DNA from: Chryseobacterium gotjawalense
GTDB taxonomy: Bacteria > Bacteroidota > Bacteroidia > Flavobacteriales > Weeksellaceae
Assembly: GCF_030012525.1 (NCBI RefSeq)
Contig: NZ_CP124855.1
Span: forward strand, 186,001-250,000
Length of the DNA stretch: 64,000 nt
Reading direction: 5' to 3'
In this document: piece by piece, positions 8,976-18,675 of the stretch
Position numbering within the stretch: position 1 is the stretch's first letter
How the letters are laid out: each line of letters starts with the position of its first letter
Made by a program: the position numbers and the translations under genes
The notes under the pieces: generated by a model
Database searches by the model: none
The model's input: the letters and a program-made list of their open reading frames with translations, nothing else
What the model was told of the DNA's origin: nothing

Positions 8976-10481
8976 ATGCCTACATCAGCCAATAATAAAG
9001 CCCTTCAATCCCATTACGACGTTGTTTTAATCGGCGGAGGAATTATGAGTGCCACACTCGGAACCTTGCTTCACGAGCTTGATCCCGACCTGAAAATTGT
9101 TATTTTCGAAAGACTCGGCCGCTTCGCCCGGGAAAGTTCAGCCGCCTGGAATAATGCAGGAACAGGACATTCTGCCTTCTGTGAACTCAATTATACGCCA
9201 GAGAACGAAGAAGGTTCTATCGATATTTCCAAAGCAGAAAGTATTGCCGAACAATTCGAAATTTCGAAACAGTTCTGGTCTTATTTACTTTCTAAAAAAT
9301 ATATTGACCGGCCGAAAGACTTTATTAATTCCTGTCCGCACATGAGTTTGGTTTTCGGCAAAGATGATGTTGAATATTTAAGAAAGCGTCATGAAAAAAT
9401 GATTCAGTCTGAATTGTTTAAAGGAATGGAATTTACCACAGACCACGACAAACTGCGCGAATGGATTCCTTTAATTATGGCCAAAAGAAAAGATAACGAA
9501 GTCCTCGCAGCCACGAAAATGGATTTAGGAACCGATGTTAATTTCGGAACATTAACCCGGAAAATGGGACGGTTTTTAGCGGAAGATTCCCACACCGATG
9601 TTTATTTGTACCATGATGTGAAAGATATTGATCCTTTGTCCGACGGAAAATGGTTGGTGAAAGTCAAAGACCGTATGCATTATAAAGTGAGCGATATTAC
9701 CGCTGATTTTGTGTTTATCGGTGCAGGTGGTTACGCGCTTCCGCTGCTCGAAAGTTCCGATATTCCCGAAAGTGAAGGCTATGGCGGATTTCCGGTTTCC
9801 GGCCAGTGGCTGGTTACCCATAACCCTGAATTAATCGCAAAGCATCAGGCAAAAGTCTACACCAAGGCCGGTGTGGAAGCTCCGCCAATGAGTGTCCCCC
9901 ATTTGGATTTGCGGATTATTGATGGAGAAAAAGCACTGCTCTTTGGACCATTTGCAGGATTCTCGACCAAGTTTTTAAAGGAAGGTAGCTACCTGGATTT
10001 ACCGGAAAGTGTCAATCAAAAAAATATCAAATCCCTGTTTGGCGCATGGTGGCATAATCTGCCGTTAACGAAATATCTCGTGCAACAGGTCGCGATGACC
10101 AAAGTACAGCGGATGCAGCATTTAAGAGAGTTTGTAAAAGATGCGAAATCAGAAGACTGGGAATTGAAAATTGCGGGACAAAGAGTTCAGATCATTAAAA
10201 AAAGTGAAGAAGAAGGCGGTAAATTAGAATTCGGGACAGAAGTCGTTGTGAATAAAAGCGGAACGATCGCTTCCCTGTTGGGCGCTTCTCCCGGCGCTTC
10301 TACGGCTGCATTTGCGATGGTTCAGGTCTTAGAGAAATGTTTCCCTGAAAAAGTTCAACATGAATGGAAAGAAAAATTAACAGAAATGATTCCGACCTAT
10401 GGACAGAAATTGGCAGATAATCCCGAACTTATCCGAAATATTAGAAACTACACCAAAGAAATACTCCAACTCGATAATTAG
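8976..10481 (+). CDS. mqo: Malate:quinone oxidoreductase
   Basis: A 501-residue peripheral membrane flavoenzyme that oxidises malate to oxaloacetate and passes electrons to the quinone pool. The FAD dinucleotide fold is VVLIGGGIMSATLG (16-29). Family signatures follow: RESSAAWNNAGTGHSA, CELNYTP, a mid-region GAGGYALPLLE, and the C-terminal LLGASPGASTAA loop. Length equals the usual Mqo (about 490-500). It is read from its own AT-rich upstream region. No malate dehydrogenase gene is nearby. Confidence 0.95.
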   Translation: MPTSANNKALQSHYDVVLIGGGIMSATLGTLLHELDPDLKIVIFERLGRFARESSAAWNNAGTGHSAFCELNYTPENEEGSIDISKAESIAEQFEISKQFWSYLLSKKYIDRPKDFINSCPHMSLVFGKDDVEYLRKRHEKMIQSELFKGMEFTTDHDKLREWIPLIMAKRKDNEVLAATKMDLGTDVNFGTLTRKMGRFLAEDSHTDVYLYHDVKDIDPLSDGKWLVKVKDRMHYKVSDITADFVFIGAGGYALPLLESSDIPESEGYGGFPVSGQWLVTHNPELIAKHQAKVYTKAGVEAPPMSVPHLDLRIIDGEKALLFGPFAGFSTKFLKEGSYLDLPESVNQKNIKSLFGAWWHNLPLTKYLVQQVAMTKVQRMQHLREFVKDAKSEDWELKIAGQRVQIIKKSEEEGGKLEFGTEVVVNKSGTIASLLGASPGASTAAFAMVQVLEKCFPEKVQHEWKEKLTEMIPTYGQKLADNPELIRNIRNYTKEILQLDN

Positions 10482-10519
10482 CAATTACTCATTATCCATT
10501 ACCCATTGCTTATTTAAAA

Positions 10520-10909
10520 ATGACAACCATTACCAAACCCGAAATTTCACCGGAACTGCTGGCAGCGCTTCAGCCGAAGGTAGAACTGGAAAAACAGGTC
10601 ATCGTACACTGCTGTTTTCCGGCGACTCCTTTTTTGGATATGCTGATCCGTATCTGGCCTTCGACATTTCTGATTGATGAGAGTTTGGGACATAAAAGCA
10701 CATTGATTCACCACGAGAATATTTCACTTTTTCCTTACTGGACAGAAGTTCCACCGATGAAAGATTATTGGTTTACCCTGGTTTTTTCTGGGTTGCCAAA
10801 AGCGTGTACTAATTTTGATTTAAAAGAAGAAATTCCGGAAGAAGGTGGATTCTGGATCAAAAATATTAAAAGAAATAAAACCGATATTTATAAAGTAAAA
10901 ATTAATTAG
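10520..10909 (+). CDS. Conserved protein of unknown function
   Basis: A 129-residue soluble protein I do not recognise. It has a Pro- and aromatic-rich middle (FPATPFLDMLIRIWPSTFLID, EVPPMKDYWFTLVFSGLP) and a basic C-terminus (KNIKRNKTDIYKVKIN), with no signal peptide or membrane helix. It ends one base before the next ATG, so it probably forms an operon with the two lipoprotein genes downstream. Codon use matches its neighbours. Confidence 0.65.
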   Translation: MTTITKPEISPELLAALQPKVELEKQVIVHCCFPATPFLDMLIRIWPSTFLIDESLGHKSTLIHHENISLFPYWTEVPPMKDYWFTLVFSGLPKACTNFDLKEEIPEEGGFWIKNIKRNKTDIYKVKIN

Positions 10910-10910
10910 A

Positions 10911-11387
10911 ATGAAGAAAATCTATTTCCTGTGGATGATTCCCTTTTTGCTGGGAAGTTGCAACTCTCGATACGACGTAGTTTCAGTGAATAAAATGAAT
11001 AAAGAAAGAAAACAGATTGCCCAGGATTTTGTTGAAACCTATTTTAAAAAATGTGAAAATAAAGACTATTCTGCATTTGAAGGATTTAACATTTCGAAAA
11101 AGTTCCAGGCAAGGTTATCCCCGGATTCCCTAAAGAAATCCTGTAATTACCTCTATTATAAAAATGGAAAAGTAACCGTAGGAAAGTTGGTTTCTGCCCA
11201 TACCACAAAGTCGCCCAAAGATTTTATGGATGTTTTAAATTTTAAATTAAAGACTGAAAAATCTGCAGAACCGGTTTATCTGCATCTCGGAATGTACCGT
11301 GATCAAAATTTTATCGAAATGCCTTTTTACGTTTCTGCAGACGAAAGTTACTACGAAACCATCAGAAAAAAATACTATAAGAAATGA
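10911..11387 (+). CDS. Putative lipoprotein of unknown function
   Basis: A 158-residue protein with a lipoprotein signal peptide (KKIYFLWMIPFLLGSC, lipobox Cys at about residue 17). A predicted alpha/beta body follows; QDFVETYFKKCENKDYSAF resembles the small secreted NTF2/DUF4019-like fold, but that is only an impression. Its end overlaps the next start by four bases (ATGA). Confidence 0.6.
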   Translation: MKKIYFLWMIPFLLGSCNSRYDVVSVNKMNKERKQIAQDFVETYFKKCENKDYSAFEGFNISKKFQARLSPDSLKKSCNYLYYKNGKVTVGKLVSAHTTKSPKDFMDVLNFKLKTEKSAEPVYLHLGMYRDQNFIEMPFYVSADESYYETIRKKYYKK

Positions 11388-12001
11388 AAAATTTCTTCAT
11401 TGTGATGATGGGTTTTCTGCTGACCTCCTGCGTTTCAAACATTCAGGAAAAGGAGTTTTCTGATGTTAAAAAGTTTCAGAAAGATCTCAACGCAGAATAT
11501 TTAAACCCAAAGGAAACTCCCTTGAGGGGAAGTAATTTTACCGGTTTCAAAGAGCATCCTTTTTTTCCTGTTGATTTAAAATACCGCGTTTCTGCAAAAT
11601 TCATCAAAACTGAAAATCCAGTACCTTTTGAACTTCCCACGTCTTCGGGGAAAACCAGAACCTACCGGGAATTCGGCAAAGTGACATTTGTTTTAGATGG
11701 TCAGGAATTGACTTTAACGCTTTATCAAAACTTAGCATTAATAAAGACGAAAAAATACAAAGACTATCTTTTTCTTCCTTTCCGGGACTTGACTAACGAC
11801 AAAGAAACCTATGGTGGCGGGAAATACATGGATTTGAAAATTCCGAAAAACAATGTCATTATTTTAGATTTCAACAAATCCTACCAACCCTATTGTGCCT
11901 ATAATGCTTTCGATTACAACTGCCCGATTGTTCCTGCAGAGAATTTTTTACCGGTCAGAATTGAAGCAGGCGTCATGTATGAAGATGTTTATCACCATTA
12001 A
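11384..12001 (+). CDS. DUF1684 family lipoprotein
   Basis: A 205-residue exported lipoprotein (MVMMGFLLTSC-like lipobox, Cys at about 16) of the DUF1684 family. The signature block is complete: LFLPFRDLTNDKETYGGGKYMDL, then VIILDFNKSYQPYCAYNAFDYNCPIVPAENFLPVRIEAG. The conserved acidic/Tyr/Cys residues suggest ligand or metal binding, but no activity is established. It is translationally coupled to the preceding lipoprotein, so the two may act together in the periplasm or on the outer membrane. Confidence 0.82.
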   Translation: MKNFFIVMMGFLLTSCVSNIQEKEFSDVKKFQKDLNAEYLNPKETPLRGSNFTGFKEHPFFPVDLKYRVSAKFIKTENPVPFELPTSSGKTRTYREFGKVTFVLDGQELTLTLYQNLALIKTKKYKDYLFLPFRDLTNDKETYGGGKYMDLKIPKNNVIILDFNKSYQPYCAYNAFDYNCPIVPAENFLPVRIEAGVMYEDVYHH

Positions 12002-12082
12002 AATATAAGTCAACTGTGGCGGAGCGGCGTAATTTGGCTCGATAGTTTCTATTCTTTATTTTTTAAATAATAAACTTATGCT

Positions 12083-12892
12083 ATGGAAGTTTCTCTTAAA
12101 AATCAAGTCGCCATTATCACAGGTTCTTCCAGCGGAATCGGAGCCGGAATTGCGCAGTCGATGGCAGAATCAGGCGCTAAGGTTGTCATTAATTATCCCT
12201 CGGAAGGTTCCCTGGAAAAAGCAACTGCCGTTCTGAAAGAAATCACTGATAAAGGAGGAAAAGGAATCGTTTACCAATGCGATGTTTCCAAAGAAGACGA
12301 AGTCATCAAAATGTTTCAGGAGGTTGTAAAACAATTAGGCACCGTTGATATTTTAGTCAACAATGCCGGAATTCAAAAAGATGCGAAGTTTACCGAAATG
12401 ACTTTGGATCAGTGGAATGCCGTGATTGGGATTAATTTAACCGGTCAGTTTTTATGCGCCCGGGAAGCTGTGAAAGAATTTCTTAGAAGAGGAATTGATC
12501 CCTCCCGTTCGGTCGCCTGCGGAAAAATCATTCATATTTCATCCGTTCACGAAATTATTCCTTGGGCTGGTCATGCCAATTATGCTTCCAGTAAAGGGGC
12601 AATCAGGATGTTGATGCAGACGTTGGCGCAGGAGTATGGGGCAGATAAAATCCGCGTGAACTCCATTTGTCCGGGCGCGATTCAGACTTCAATCAATAAA
12701 GATGCGTGGCAAACACCGGAGGAATTAAATTCTTTGCTGAAATTGATTCCGTATAACAGAATTGGTCAGCCTAAGGATATTGGGAATCTGGCGGTTTTTC
12801 TGGCGAGCGATCTGGCAGATTATATTACTGGAGCAAGTGTCTTTATCGATGGAGGAATGACCACCTTCGAATCTTTCTCAACGGGCGGGTAA
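12083..12892 (+). CDS. SDR family oxidoreductase (glucose 1-dehydrogenase-like)
   Basis: A 269-residue classical SDR. Motifs: GSSSGIGAGIA (about 14-24), NNAGIQKDAKF, catalytic Ser in HISSVHEIIPWAGHANYASSKG with the Tyr-Lys pair, and the C-terminal GASVFIDGGMTTF. The overall pattern is that of glucose 1-dehydrogenases from Bacillus and their bacteroidetal relatives. It lies 148 bases upstream of a large glycosidase, so glucose released by that enzyme could be its substrate (inference from context only). Confidence 0.85.
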   Translation: MEVSLKNQVAIITGSSSGIGAGIAQSMAESGAKVVINYPSEGSLEKATAVLKEITDKGGKGIVYQCDVSKEDEVIKMFQEVVKQLGTVDILVNNAGIQKDAKFTEMTLDQWNAVIGINLTGQFLCAREAVKEFLRRGIDPSRSVACGKIIHISSVHEIIPWAGHANYASSKGAIRMLMQTLAQEYGADKIRVNSICPGAIQTSINKDAWQTPEELNSLLKLIPYNRIGQPKDIGNLAVFLASDLADYITGASVFIDGGMTTFESFSTGG

Positions 12893-13040
12893 ATTTCTTC
12901 CTTTTTGTGAGGATTGTAAAAAATCAAGATTTTTCATGAGGTGATTCATCATCGGTAAAACTGCCTTTCTCATTGCATAATCATTGTTTCTTACTCTGAA
13001 GAATTTCTACATATTAATTGGCTTTTAAACTCAAAATAAG

Positions 13041-15716
13041 ATGATAGAAGAAAATAAAAGACTCCCCGATATTGCCTGGAAAAAATGGGGTCCTTACGTC
13101 AGCAATAGGGAATGGGGAGTGGTTCGCGAGGATTACAGCGCTGATGGTGACGCGTGGGATTATACCAACCATGATTCTGCCGAAGCGAAAACTTACCGTT
13201 GGGGTGAAGAGGGAATTTGCGGCATTTGTGATGATAAACAACTGCTCGTTTTCTCCTTAGGTTTTTGGAACAAAAAAGACGATAGGATCAAAGAACGGCT
13301 GTTCGGGTTATCCAACAGTCAGGGCAATCATGGCGAAGATGTGAAGGAATATTACTATTATCTAGACAATACGCCCACGCATTCTTACATGAAGATGTTG
13401 TATAAATATCCCCAAAACGCTTTTCCTTACGAAGACTTAATCCTTAAAAATGAACAGGCCGGAAAAGAAAATCCGGAATATGAACTCATCGATACCGGGA
13501 TTTTTGACCGGAATGAATATTTTGATATTTTCATTGAATACGCCAAATCCTCTCCCGAAGACATACTCATCAAAATTACGGTGACCAATAAATCGTCGCA
13601 AGACGCTCCTTTGATTCTTCTGCCCACAATCTGGTTCAGGAATACCTGGAGTTGGGGTTATGACGGTTACCGGCCTCATTTAAACGCGGTAAATTCGGAT
13701 CAGATTGCGGTTAATCATCAACAATTAACCATAAAAAATATCTACGCTAAACAATCTTCTGACGTTCTTTTTTGCGACAATGAAACCAATTATCAGCGCT
13801 TATTTCAGTCGGTAAATGCCGGGAAATATTGCAAAGACGGCATCAATGATTTCATTATTAATGGAAATGAAAACTCCATTAATAATGAAAAGAATGGCAC
13901 CAAGGCCTCCTTCTTTATCGATGAAACAATCCCGGCAAATGCGACGCAGGTTTTCGAATTCCGCTTATGCGACCGGGATTTTGAGCAGCCGTTTGCAGAT
14001 TTTGATTCTGTTTTTTCACAACGGAAAACAGAAGCCGATGATTTTTATAAAGAGGTACAGAAAGGCGTAAAAACCGCTGATGAAAAATTAGTACAGCGGC
14101 AGGCGTTCGCCGGAATGTTGTGGAGCAAACAGTTTTACCATTACAATATTGAAAAATGGTTAGAAGGTGATCCTTCCGAAATCCCACCCCCGAAATCCCG
14201 AAGACATATCCGAAATGAAAACTGGGAAAATTTCAATTCTCTGAATATCATTTCAATGCCCGATAAATGGGAATATCCGTGGTTTGCCACTTGGGATTTG
14301 GCCTTTCATACCTTAAGTTTTTCCATTATCGATGCTGATTTTGCCAAACAGCAGTTGAAACTGTTGACCCTCGAATGGTTTATGCATCCGAACGGTCAGT
14401 TGCCGGCGTATGAATGGGATTTCAGCGATGTCAATCCGCCGGTTCATGCCTGGGCCGCTTTCAGGGTTTTTAAAATTGATGAAGTCCTCAAAGGAAAACC
14501 TGACCTGGAATTTCTGGAAGGAGTTTTTCAGAAATTATTGATGACCTTCACCTGGTGGGTCAATAAAAAAGACAATAATGGAAATAATATTTTCGAAGGA
14601 GGTTTCCTGGGTTTAGACAATATCGGAATTTTCGACCGAAATGAAACTTTGCCGTATGGGGAGAATTTAGAACAGGCCGACGGTACCAGCTGGATGGCGA
14701 TGTTCTCACTGAATATGATGAGAATCGCTATGGAACTGGCTTTGTATAATAAAGTATATGAAGATATGGCCACCAAATTCTTTGAACATTTTTTAAGTAT
14801 TGCCAATGCACTGGACAATATGGGAGAAAATGATTTTTCGCTGTGGGATGATCAGGACGAGTTTTTTTATGACGCGCTGCAGCTGAAAGACTGTACCAAT
14901 ATGTTTATGCGGATCCGTACCATCGTAGGTTTGACTCCCATGTTTGCCGTAGAGGTAATCGATGAAGAAATGCTCAATAAATTACCCGCTTTCAAAGAAA
15001 GAATGGACTGGGTCTTAAAAAACAAACCGAAGTTGGCTGCCCTCGTTTCCCACTGGGAAGTAAAAGGCAGCGATTCCAAACATTTACTTTCTTTATTGAG
15101 AGGCCACCGGCTGAAAAAACTGCTGGAAAGAATGCTGAATGAAAAAGAATTTCTGAGCGACTATGGCGTGCGGGCTTTATCAAAGGAATATGAAGAAAAT
15201 CCGTTTCATATTAATTTAGACGGAACCGATTATACTGTGAAATATCTCCCGGCAGAAAGTGACAGCGATATGTTTGGCGGCAACAGCAATTGGCGGGGAC
15301 CCATTTGGTTTCCCATTAATTTTTTAATTATTGAAAGTCTGCAGCGCTTCTTCTTTTATTACAGTCCCGATTTTAAAGTAGAATGCCCGACTGGCAGCGG
15401 AAATTACTTGAATTTAGATGAGATTGCAGATTTTCTGGGCAAACGGTTAGCTGCGATTTTTTTAATGGATGAAAACGGAAAACGTCCTTTTAACAGGCAA
15501 TATCCGAGATTTCAGGAAGATCCTGACTTCAAGGATTACATTTTATTTTATGAATATTTTAATGGTGATAACGGCCGTGGAGTAGGAGCGTCGCACCAAA
15601 CCGGCTGGACGGGCTTAATCGCAAAGATTCTGCAACCTCGGTTTTCTAAAATTCCAATGGAAAAAGCGCAGACAGAAATGCCTGATCAATCTGGTGTAAA
15701 AGTTGATGCTCAATAA
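13041..15716 (+). CDS. MGH1-like / GH63-type glycoside hydrolase
   Basis: An 891-residue protein of the mannosyl-oligosaccharide glucosidase (GH63)-like group. An N-terminal beta-rich half (to about 330) precedes an (alpha/alpha)6 barrel. The barrel carries the segments expected around the active site: KWEYPWFATWDLAFHTLSF, GQLPAYEWDFSDVNPPVHAWA, and near the end GNSNWRGPIWFPINFLIIESL and GRGVGASHQTGWTGLIA. No signal peptide is seen, so it is probably cytoplasmic and acts on imported or internal glucosides. Such genes occur in Bacteroidetes beside glucose dehydrogenase-like SDRs, as here. The exact substrate is unknown. Confidence 0.85.
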   Translation: MIEENKRLPDIAWKKWGPYVSNREWGVVREDYSADGDAWDYTNHDSAEAKTYRWGEEGICGICDDKQLLVFSLGFWNKKDDRIKERLFGLSNSQGNHGEDVKEYYYYLDNTPTHSYMKMLYKYPQNAFPYEDLILKNEQAGKENPEYELIDTGIFDRNEYFDIFIEYAKSSPEDILIKITVTNKSSQDAPLILLPTIWFRNTWSWGYDGYRPHLNAVNSDQIAVNHQQLTIKNIYAKQSSDVLFCDNETNYQRLFQSVNAGKYCKDGINDFIINGNENSINNEKNGTKASFFIDETIPANATQVFEFRLCDRDFEQPFADFDSVFSQRKTEADDFYKEVQKGVKTADEKLVQRQAFAGMLWSKQFYHYNIEKWLEGDPSEIPPPKSRRHIRNENWENFNSLNIISMPDKWEYPWFATWDLAFHTLSFSIIDADFAKQQLKLLTLEWFMHPNGQLPAYEWDFSDVNPPVHAWAAFRVFKIDEVLKGKPDLEFLEGVFQKLLMTFTWWVNKKDNNGNNIFEGGFLGLDNIGIFDRNETLPYGENLEQADGTSWMAMFSLNMMRIAMELALYNKVYEDMATKFFEHFLSIANALDNMGENDFSLWDDQDEFFYDALQLKDCTNMFMRIRTIVGLTPMFAVEVIDEEMLNKLPAFKERMDWVLKNKPKLAALVSHWEVKGSDSKHLLSLLRGHRLKKLLERMLNEKEFLSDYGVRALSKEYEENPFHINLDGTDYTVKYLPAESDSDMFGGNSNWRGPIWFPINFLIIESLQRFFFYYSPDFKVECPTGSGNYLNLDEIADFLGKRLAAIFLMDENGKRPFNRQYPRFQEDPDFKDYILFYEYFNGDNGRGVGASHQTGWTGLIAKILQPRFSKIPMEKAQTEMPDQSGVKVDAQ

Positions 15717-15738
15717 GGGAATCTTTAACTTACAAATC

Positions 15739-15876
15739 ATGGAACCAACTGATAAAAATAAACCTGCGCCTATCGTACTCATTGCAATCGCTGTGATTGT
15801 CGTGATGATTATTTTCTATTTTATTTTGCTCATGTATTTCCCGAATATGTTCGAAAGTTTAGATATGGGAAAATAA
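15739..15876 (+). CDS. Small single-span membrane protein (45 aa)
   Basis: A short hydrophilic Lys/Pro head (MEPTDKNKPAP) is followed by a 20-residue hydrophobic helix and a short acidic tail ending FESLDMGK. It begins 22 bases after the glycosidase stop. Codon use and the clean one-helix layout favour a real small membrane protein, possibly cotranscribed with the glycosidase. No family is recognised. Confidence 0.6.
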   Translation: MEPTDKNKPAPIVLIAIAVIVVMIIFYFILLMYFPNMFESLDMGK

Positions 15877-15976
15877 TAAACCGACAAAATAAATGATGAA
15901 TGTTTACATTTATTTTAAACATAATTGACCTATCAGTTTAAAATTGTTTTCTTAGAAGGAAGGATGTTACAATAAA

Positions 15977-17191
15977 ACTGGCGTGAGCATTTATTTTTAA
16001 AACATTAAGAAATGAAGAGAAATTAAGATTTTCTTTTTCGTGGAAATCTTCATGAACTTTTTTGCAGCATAAAAACTTCAGGATAACTGTTGACTTTGTG
16101 ACTACGTGGTTTAAAAAATAATTTGCAGCAACTTTTTTCCAACTTTTGAAAAACGAATTAAGATAAAACTTTGCTTCTTTTGCGGTTTAAAAAAAACTGA
16201 AAATAATCAGTGAAAATTGAACCATTAAGCTGTGATGAAGAAATTAAGAATATTAAGCTGTCCTTCGGAGTTGACCGTACACAAGTCTTCAAGAACTTTT
16301 TCACAGCTTAAAAAATTTCAACACAACTGTATCACTTTGTGACTTTGTGGTTTAAAAAATAATTTTGGACCAACTTTTTTTCCAACTTTTGAAAGACGAA
16401 TTAAGATAAAACTTTTGCTTCTTTTGCAGTTTAAAAAAACTGGCGTGAGCGTTTATTTTTAAAACATTAAGGTATGAAGAGAAATTAAGATTTTCTTCGT
16501 GGGTTACTGCGCGGAAATCTTCATAAACTTTTTTGCAGCATAAAAACTTCAGGATAACTGTTGACTTTGCGACTTTGTGGTTAAAAAAATAATTTGTACC
16601 ACCTTTTGCCGCCTTTTGAAAAACGAATTAAGATAAAACTTTTGCTTCTTTTGCTGTTAAAAAAAACTGAAAATAATCATTGAAAATTGAACCATTAAGC
16701 TGTGATGAAGAAATTAAGAATATTAAGCTGTCCTTCGGAGTTGACCGTACACAAATCTTCATGAACTTTTTTGCGGCATAAAAAATTTCAACACAACTGT
16801 ATCGCTTTGTGACTTTGTGGTTAAAAAAAAATTTGCACCACCTTTTGCCGCCTTTTGAAAAACGTATTAAGATAAAACTTTTGCTTCTTTTGCGGTTAAA
16901 AAAAACTGGTATACCCGTTTATTTTTAAACATTAAGGTATGAAGAGAAATTAAGATTTTCTTCGTGAGTTACTGCGCGGAAATCTTCATGAACTTTTTTG
17001 CAGCATAAAAATAAATATAACGATATGACTTTGTGACTTTGTGGTTAAAAAAATAACTTGCACCGCCTTTTGCCGTCTTTTGAAAAACGTATTAAGATAA
17101 AACTTTTGCTTCTTTTGCGGTAAAAAAAAAACTGGTCTGATCGTTTATTTTTAAACATTAAGGCATGAAGAGAAATTAAGATTTTCTTCGG
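15977..17191. repeat. Array of six 220-243 bp imperfect tandem repeats
   Basis: Units begin at about 15977, 16196, 16439, 16666, 16905 and 17131 (spacing 219, 243, 227, 239, 226; the last is truncated at about 17191). Two types alternate A-B-A-B-A-A: type A opens ACTGG..GTTTATTTTTAAA and contains TTAAGATTTTCTTCG..GGAAATCTTC; type B opens ACTGAAAATAATCA and contains ATTAAGCTGTGATGAAG..CACAGCTTAA. All complete units share GACTTTGTGG, GATAAAACTTTTGCTTCTTTTG and an ACTTTTGAAAAACG-like segment. Both types contain inverted repeats able to fold as hairpins. No open frame runs through the array. Confidence 0.9.
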
Positions 17192-17255
17192 AAATTGGAA
17201 ATGAATGTTGCGGTTTGGGGCTCTTACGGGTGCAAAATGAAAATAGCATTAAAAC

Positions 17256-17288
17256 TTAAACAGGCTCTTAAACTTAGAGCCTGTTTAA
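17256..17288. terminator. 13-bp palindrome after mtaB (terminator or REP-like)
   Basis: Stem 17256-17268 pairs with 17276-17288 around a 7-base loop, 18 bases past the mtaB stop. The right arm is the 17-mer that also occurs at 8663, so it could be a dispersed palindromic repeat used as a terminator. Confidence 0.6.
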
Positions 17289-17305
17289 ATTTTGTTAAAC
17301 TGTAT

Positions 17306-18655
17306 TTAAATTTTTGCCAGAAATTCCTCAAAAGCCGGGAATACAGAAACTGTTCCATCGGCCAATATTTTTTTGAGCTTTAAAATTTCTATTTGATTGA
17401 TAGAATTTTCATCGAACGGCTTTTGTACCCGCACATAATTTTCGGTGAAGCCAAACATGATTCCGTTTTTATTTTCGTGCTCCCAAAGGACAGGAAGTGT
17501 TTTTCCAAGCTGGGTTTCGTAGAAAGCCATTTTCTTTTTCTCTGAAAGAATTCTCAGCATTTTATTTCTTCTCTTTCTTTCAGGAATCGGAATGACACCT
17601 TGCATTTCTGCAGCTTCTGTATTTTCTCTTTCAGAGTAGGTAAAGACGTGGAGATAAGAAATCGGTAATTCATTCAGGAAATTATAAGTTTCCAGGAATT
17701 TCTCCTCTGTTTCTCCCGGGAATCCTACGATGACATCAACACCGATGCAGGAATCGGGCATCACCTGCCGGATTTTTGCCACCCGGTTAGCGTAGATATC
17801 CGTCAGGTACCGGCGTTTCATTTTCTTTAATAAATCATCGCTTCCACTCTGTAAAGGAATATGGAAATGAGGCACAAAACGCTTGCTTTTCGCCACCAGT
17901 TCTATGCTTTCGTCTTTCAATAAATTCGGTTCAATAGATGAAATTCGGATTCTTTCAATGCCTTCCACCAGGTCTAATTCTGAAATTAAATCCAGAAAAG
18001 TATGTTCATGTTTTTTATTTCCAAATTCACCTTTTCCGTAATCGCCGATATTCACACCGGTTAAAACGATTTCGCGAATTCCTTTTTGGGCGATTTCAGT
18101 GGCGTTTTTTACGACATTTTCTATGGTGTCGGAGCGGGAAATTCCTCTGGCTAAAGGGATCGTGCAATAGGTGCATTTGTAATCGCAGCCATCCTGTACT
18201 TTCAAAAAAGCGCGGGTTCGGTCCCCAATCGAATAACTTCCGATGAAGAAATCGGCTTCGTCAATTTCGCAGGAATGAATGATTCCGTGGTTTTCTGATT
18301 TCTGCAAATCATCGAGGTAACTCAAAATATTGAATTTTTCCTTGGCTCCTAAAACCAAATCAACGCCTTCAATTGCGGAAATTTCTTCCGGCTTCAACTG
18401 GGCATAACATCCTAAAATAACCACCAAACCATCGGGATTGGCTTTCATGGCGCGCTTTACATGAAACTTGCATTCGCGGTCTGCATTTTCGGTCACCGAA
18501 CAGGTATTGATGATGTACACGTTAGCAGGCTCATCGAAATTTACTTTCTGATAACCGGCACCAGTAAGCTGACGGGCAATGGTTGAGGTTTCTGCAAAAT
18601 TGAGTTTGCAGCCTAAAGTATGAAAAGCGGCGGTTTTTAAATGTAAGTGTTCCAT
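17306..18655 (-). CDS. mtaB: tRNA t6A37 methylthiotransferase (MtaB)
   Basis: A 449-residue radical-SAM enzyme converting t6A to ms2t6A at position 37 of ANN-decoding tRNAs. The N-terminal domain carries the first cluster ligands (HTLGCKLNFAET, Cys16; INTCSVTENAD; VILGCYAQL). The radical-SAM CxxxCxxC is CDYKCTYC, and a TRAM-like C-terminus follows. HTLGCKLN rather than TYGCQMN separates MtaB from MiaB. The frame is open to 18739, but the leading codons come from a simple-sequence stretch and a TAAATTTG promoter element lies at 18668-18675. I therefore start at the ATG at 18655, giving a very short leader. Confidence 0.92.
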   Translation of the reverse strand: MEHLHLKTAAFHTLGCKLNFAETSTIARQLTGAGYQKVNFDEPANVYIINTCSVTENADRECKFHVKRAMKANPDGLVVILGCYAQLKPEEISAIEGVDLVLGAKEKFNILSYLDDLQKSENHGIIHSCEIDEADFFIGSYSIGDRTRAFLKVQDGCDYKCTYCTIPLARGISRSDTIENVVKNATEIAQKGIREIVLTGVNIGDYGKGEFGNKKHEHTFLDLISELDLVEGIERIRISSIEPNLLKDESIELVAKSKRFVPHFHIPLQSGSDDLLKKMKRRYLTDIYANRVAKIRQVMPDSCIGVDVIVGFPGETEEKFLETYNFLNELPISYLHVFTYSERENTEAAEMQGVIPIPERKRRNKMLRILSEKKKMAFYETQLGKTLPVLWEHENKNGIMFGFTENYVRVQKPFDENSINQIEILKLKKILADGTVSVFPAFEEFLAKI

Positions 18656-18667
18656 AATTGAATGGTG

Positions 18668-18675
18668 CAAATTTA
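18668..18675 (-). promoter_or_regulatory. -7 element TAAATTTG for mtaB
   Basis: Minus-strand TAAATTTGC followed by ACCATTC. It lies 12 bases before the mtaB ATG, inside the longer open frame, and so decides the start. Confidence 0.65.

Noticed and set aside
15977..17191. CRISPR array
   Set aside because: Units are over 200 bp with similar sequence throughout; there are no short identical repeats with unique spacers and no cas genes.
17195..17383. 62-codon plus-strand frame after the repeat array
   Set aside because: It runs through the palindrome and into the antisense of mtaB.
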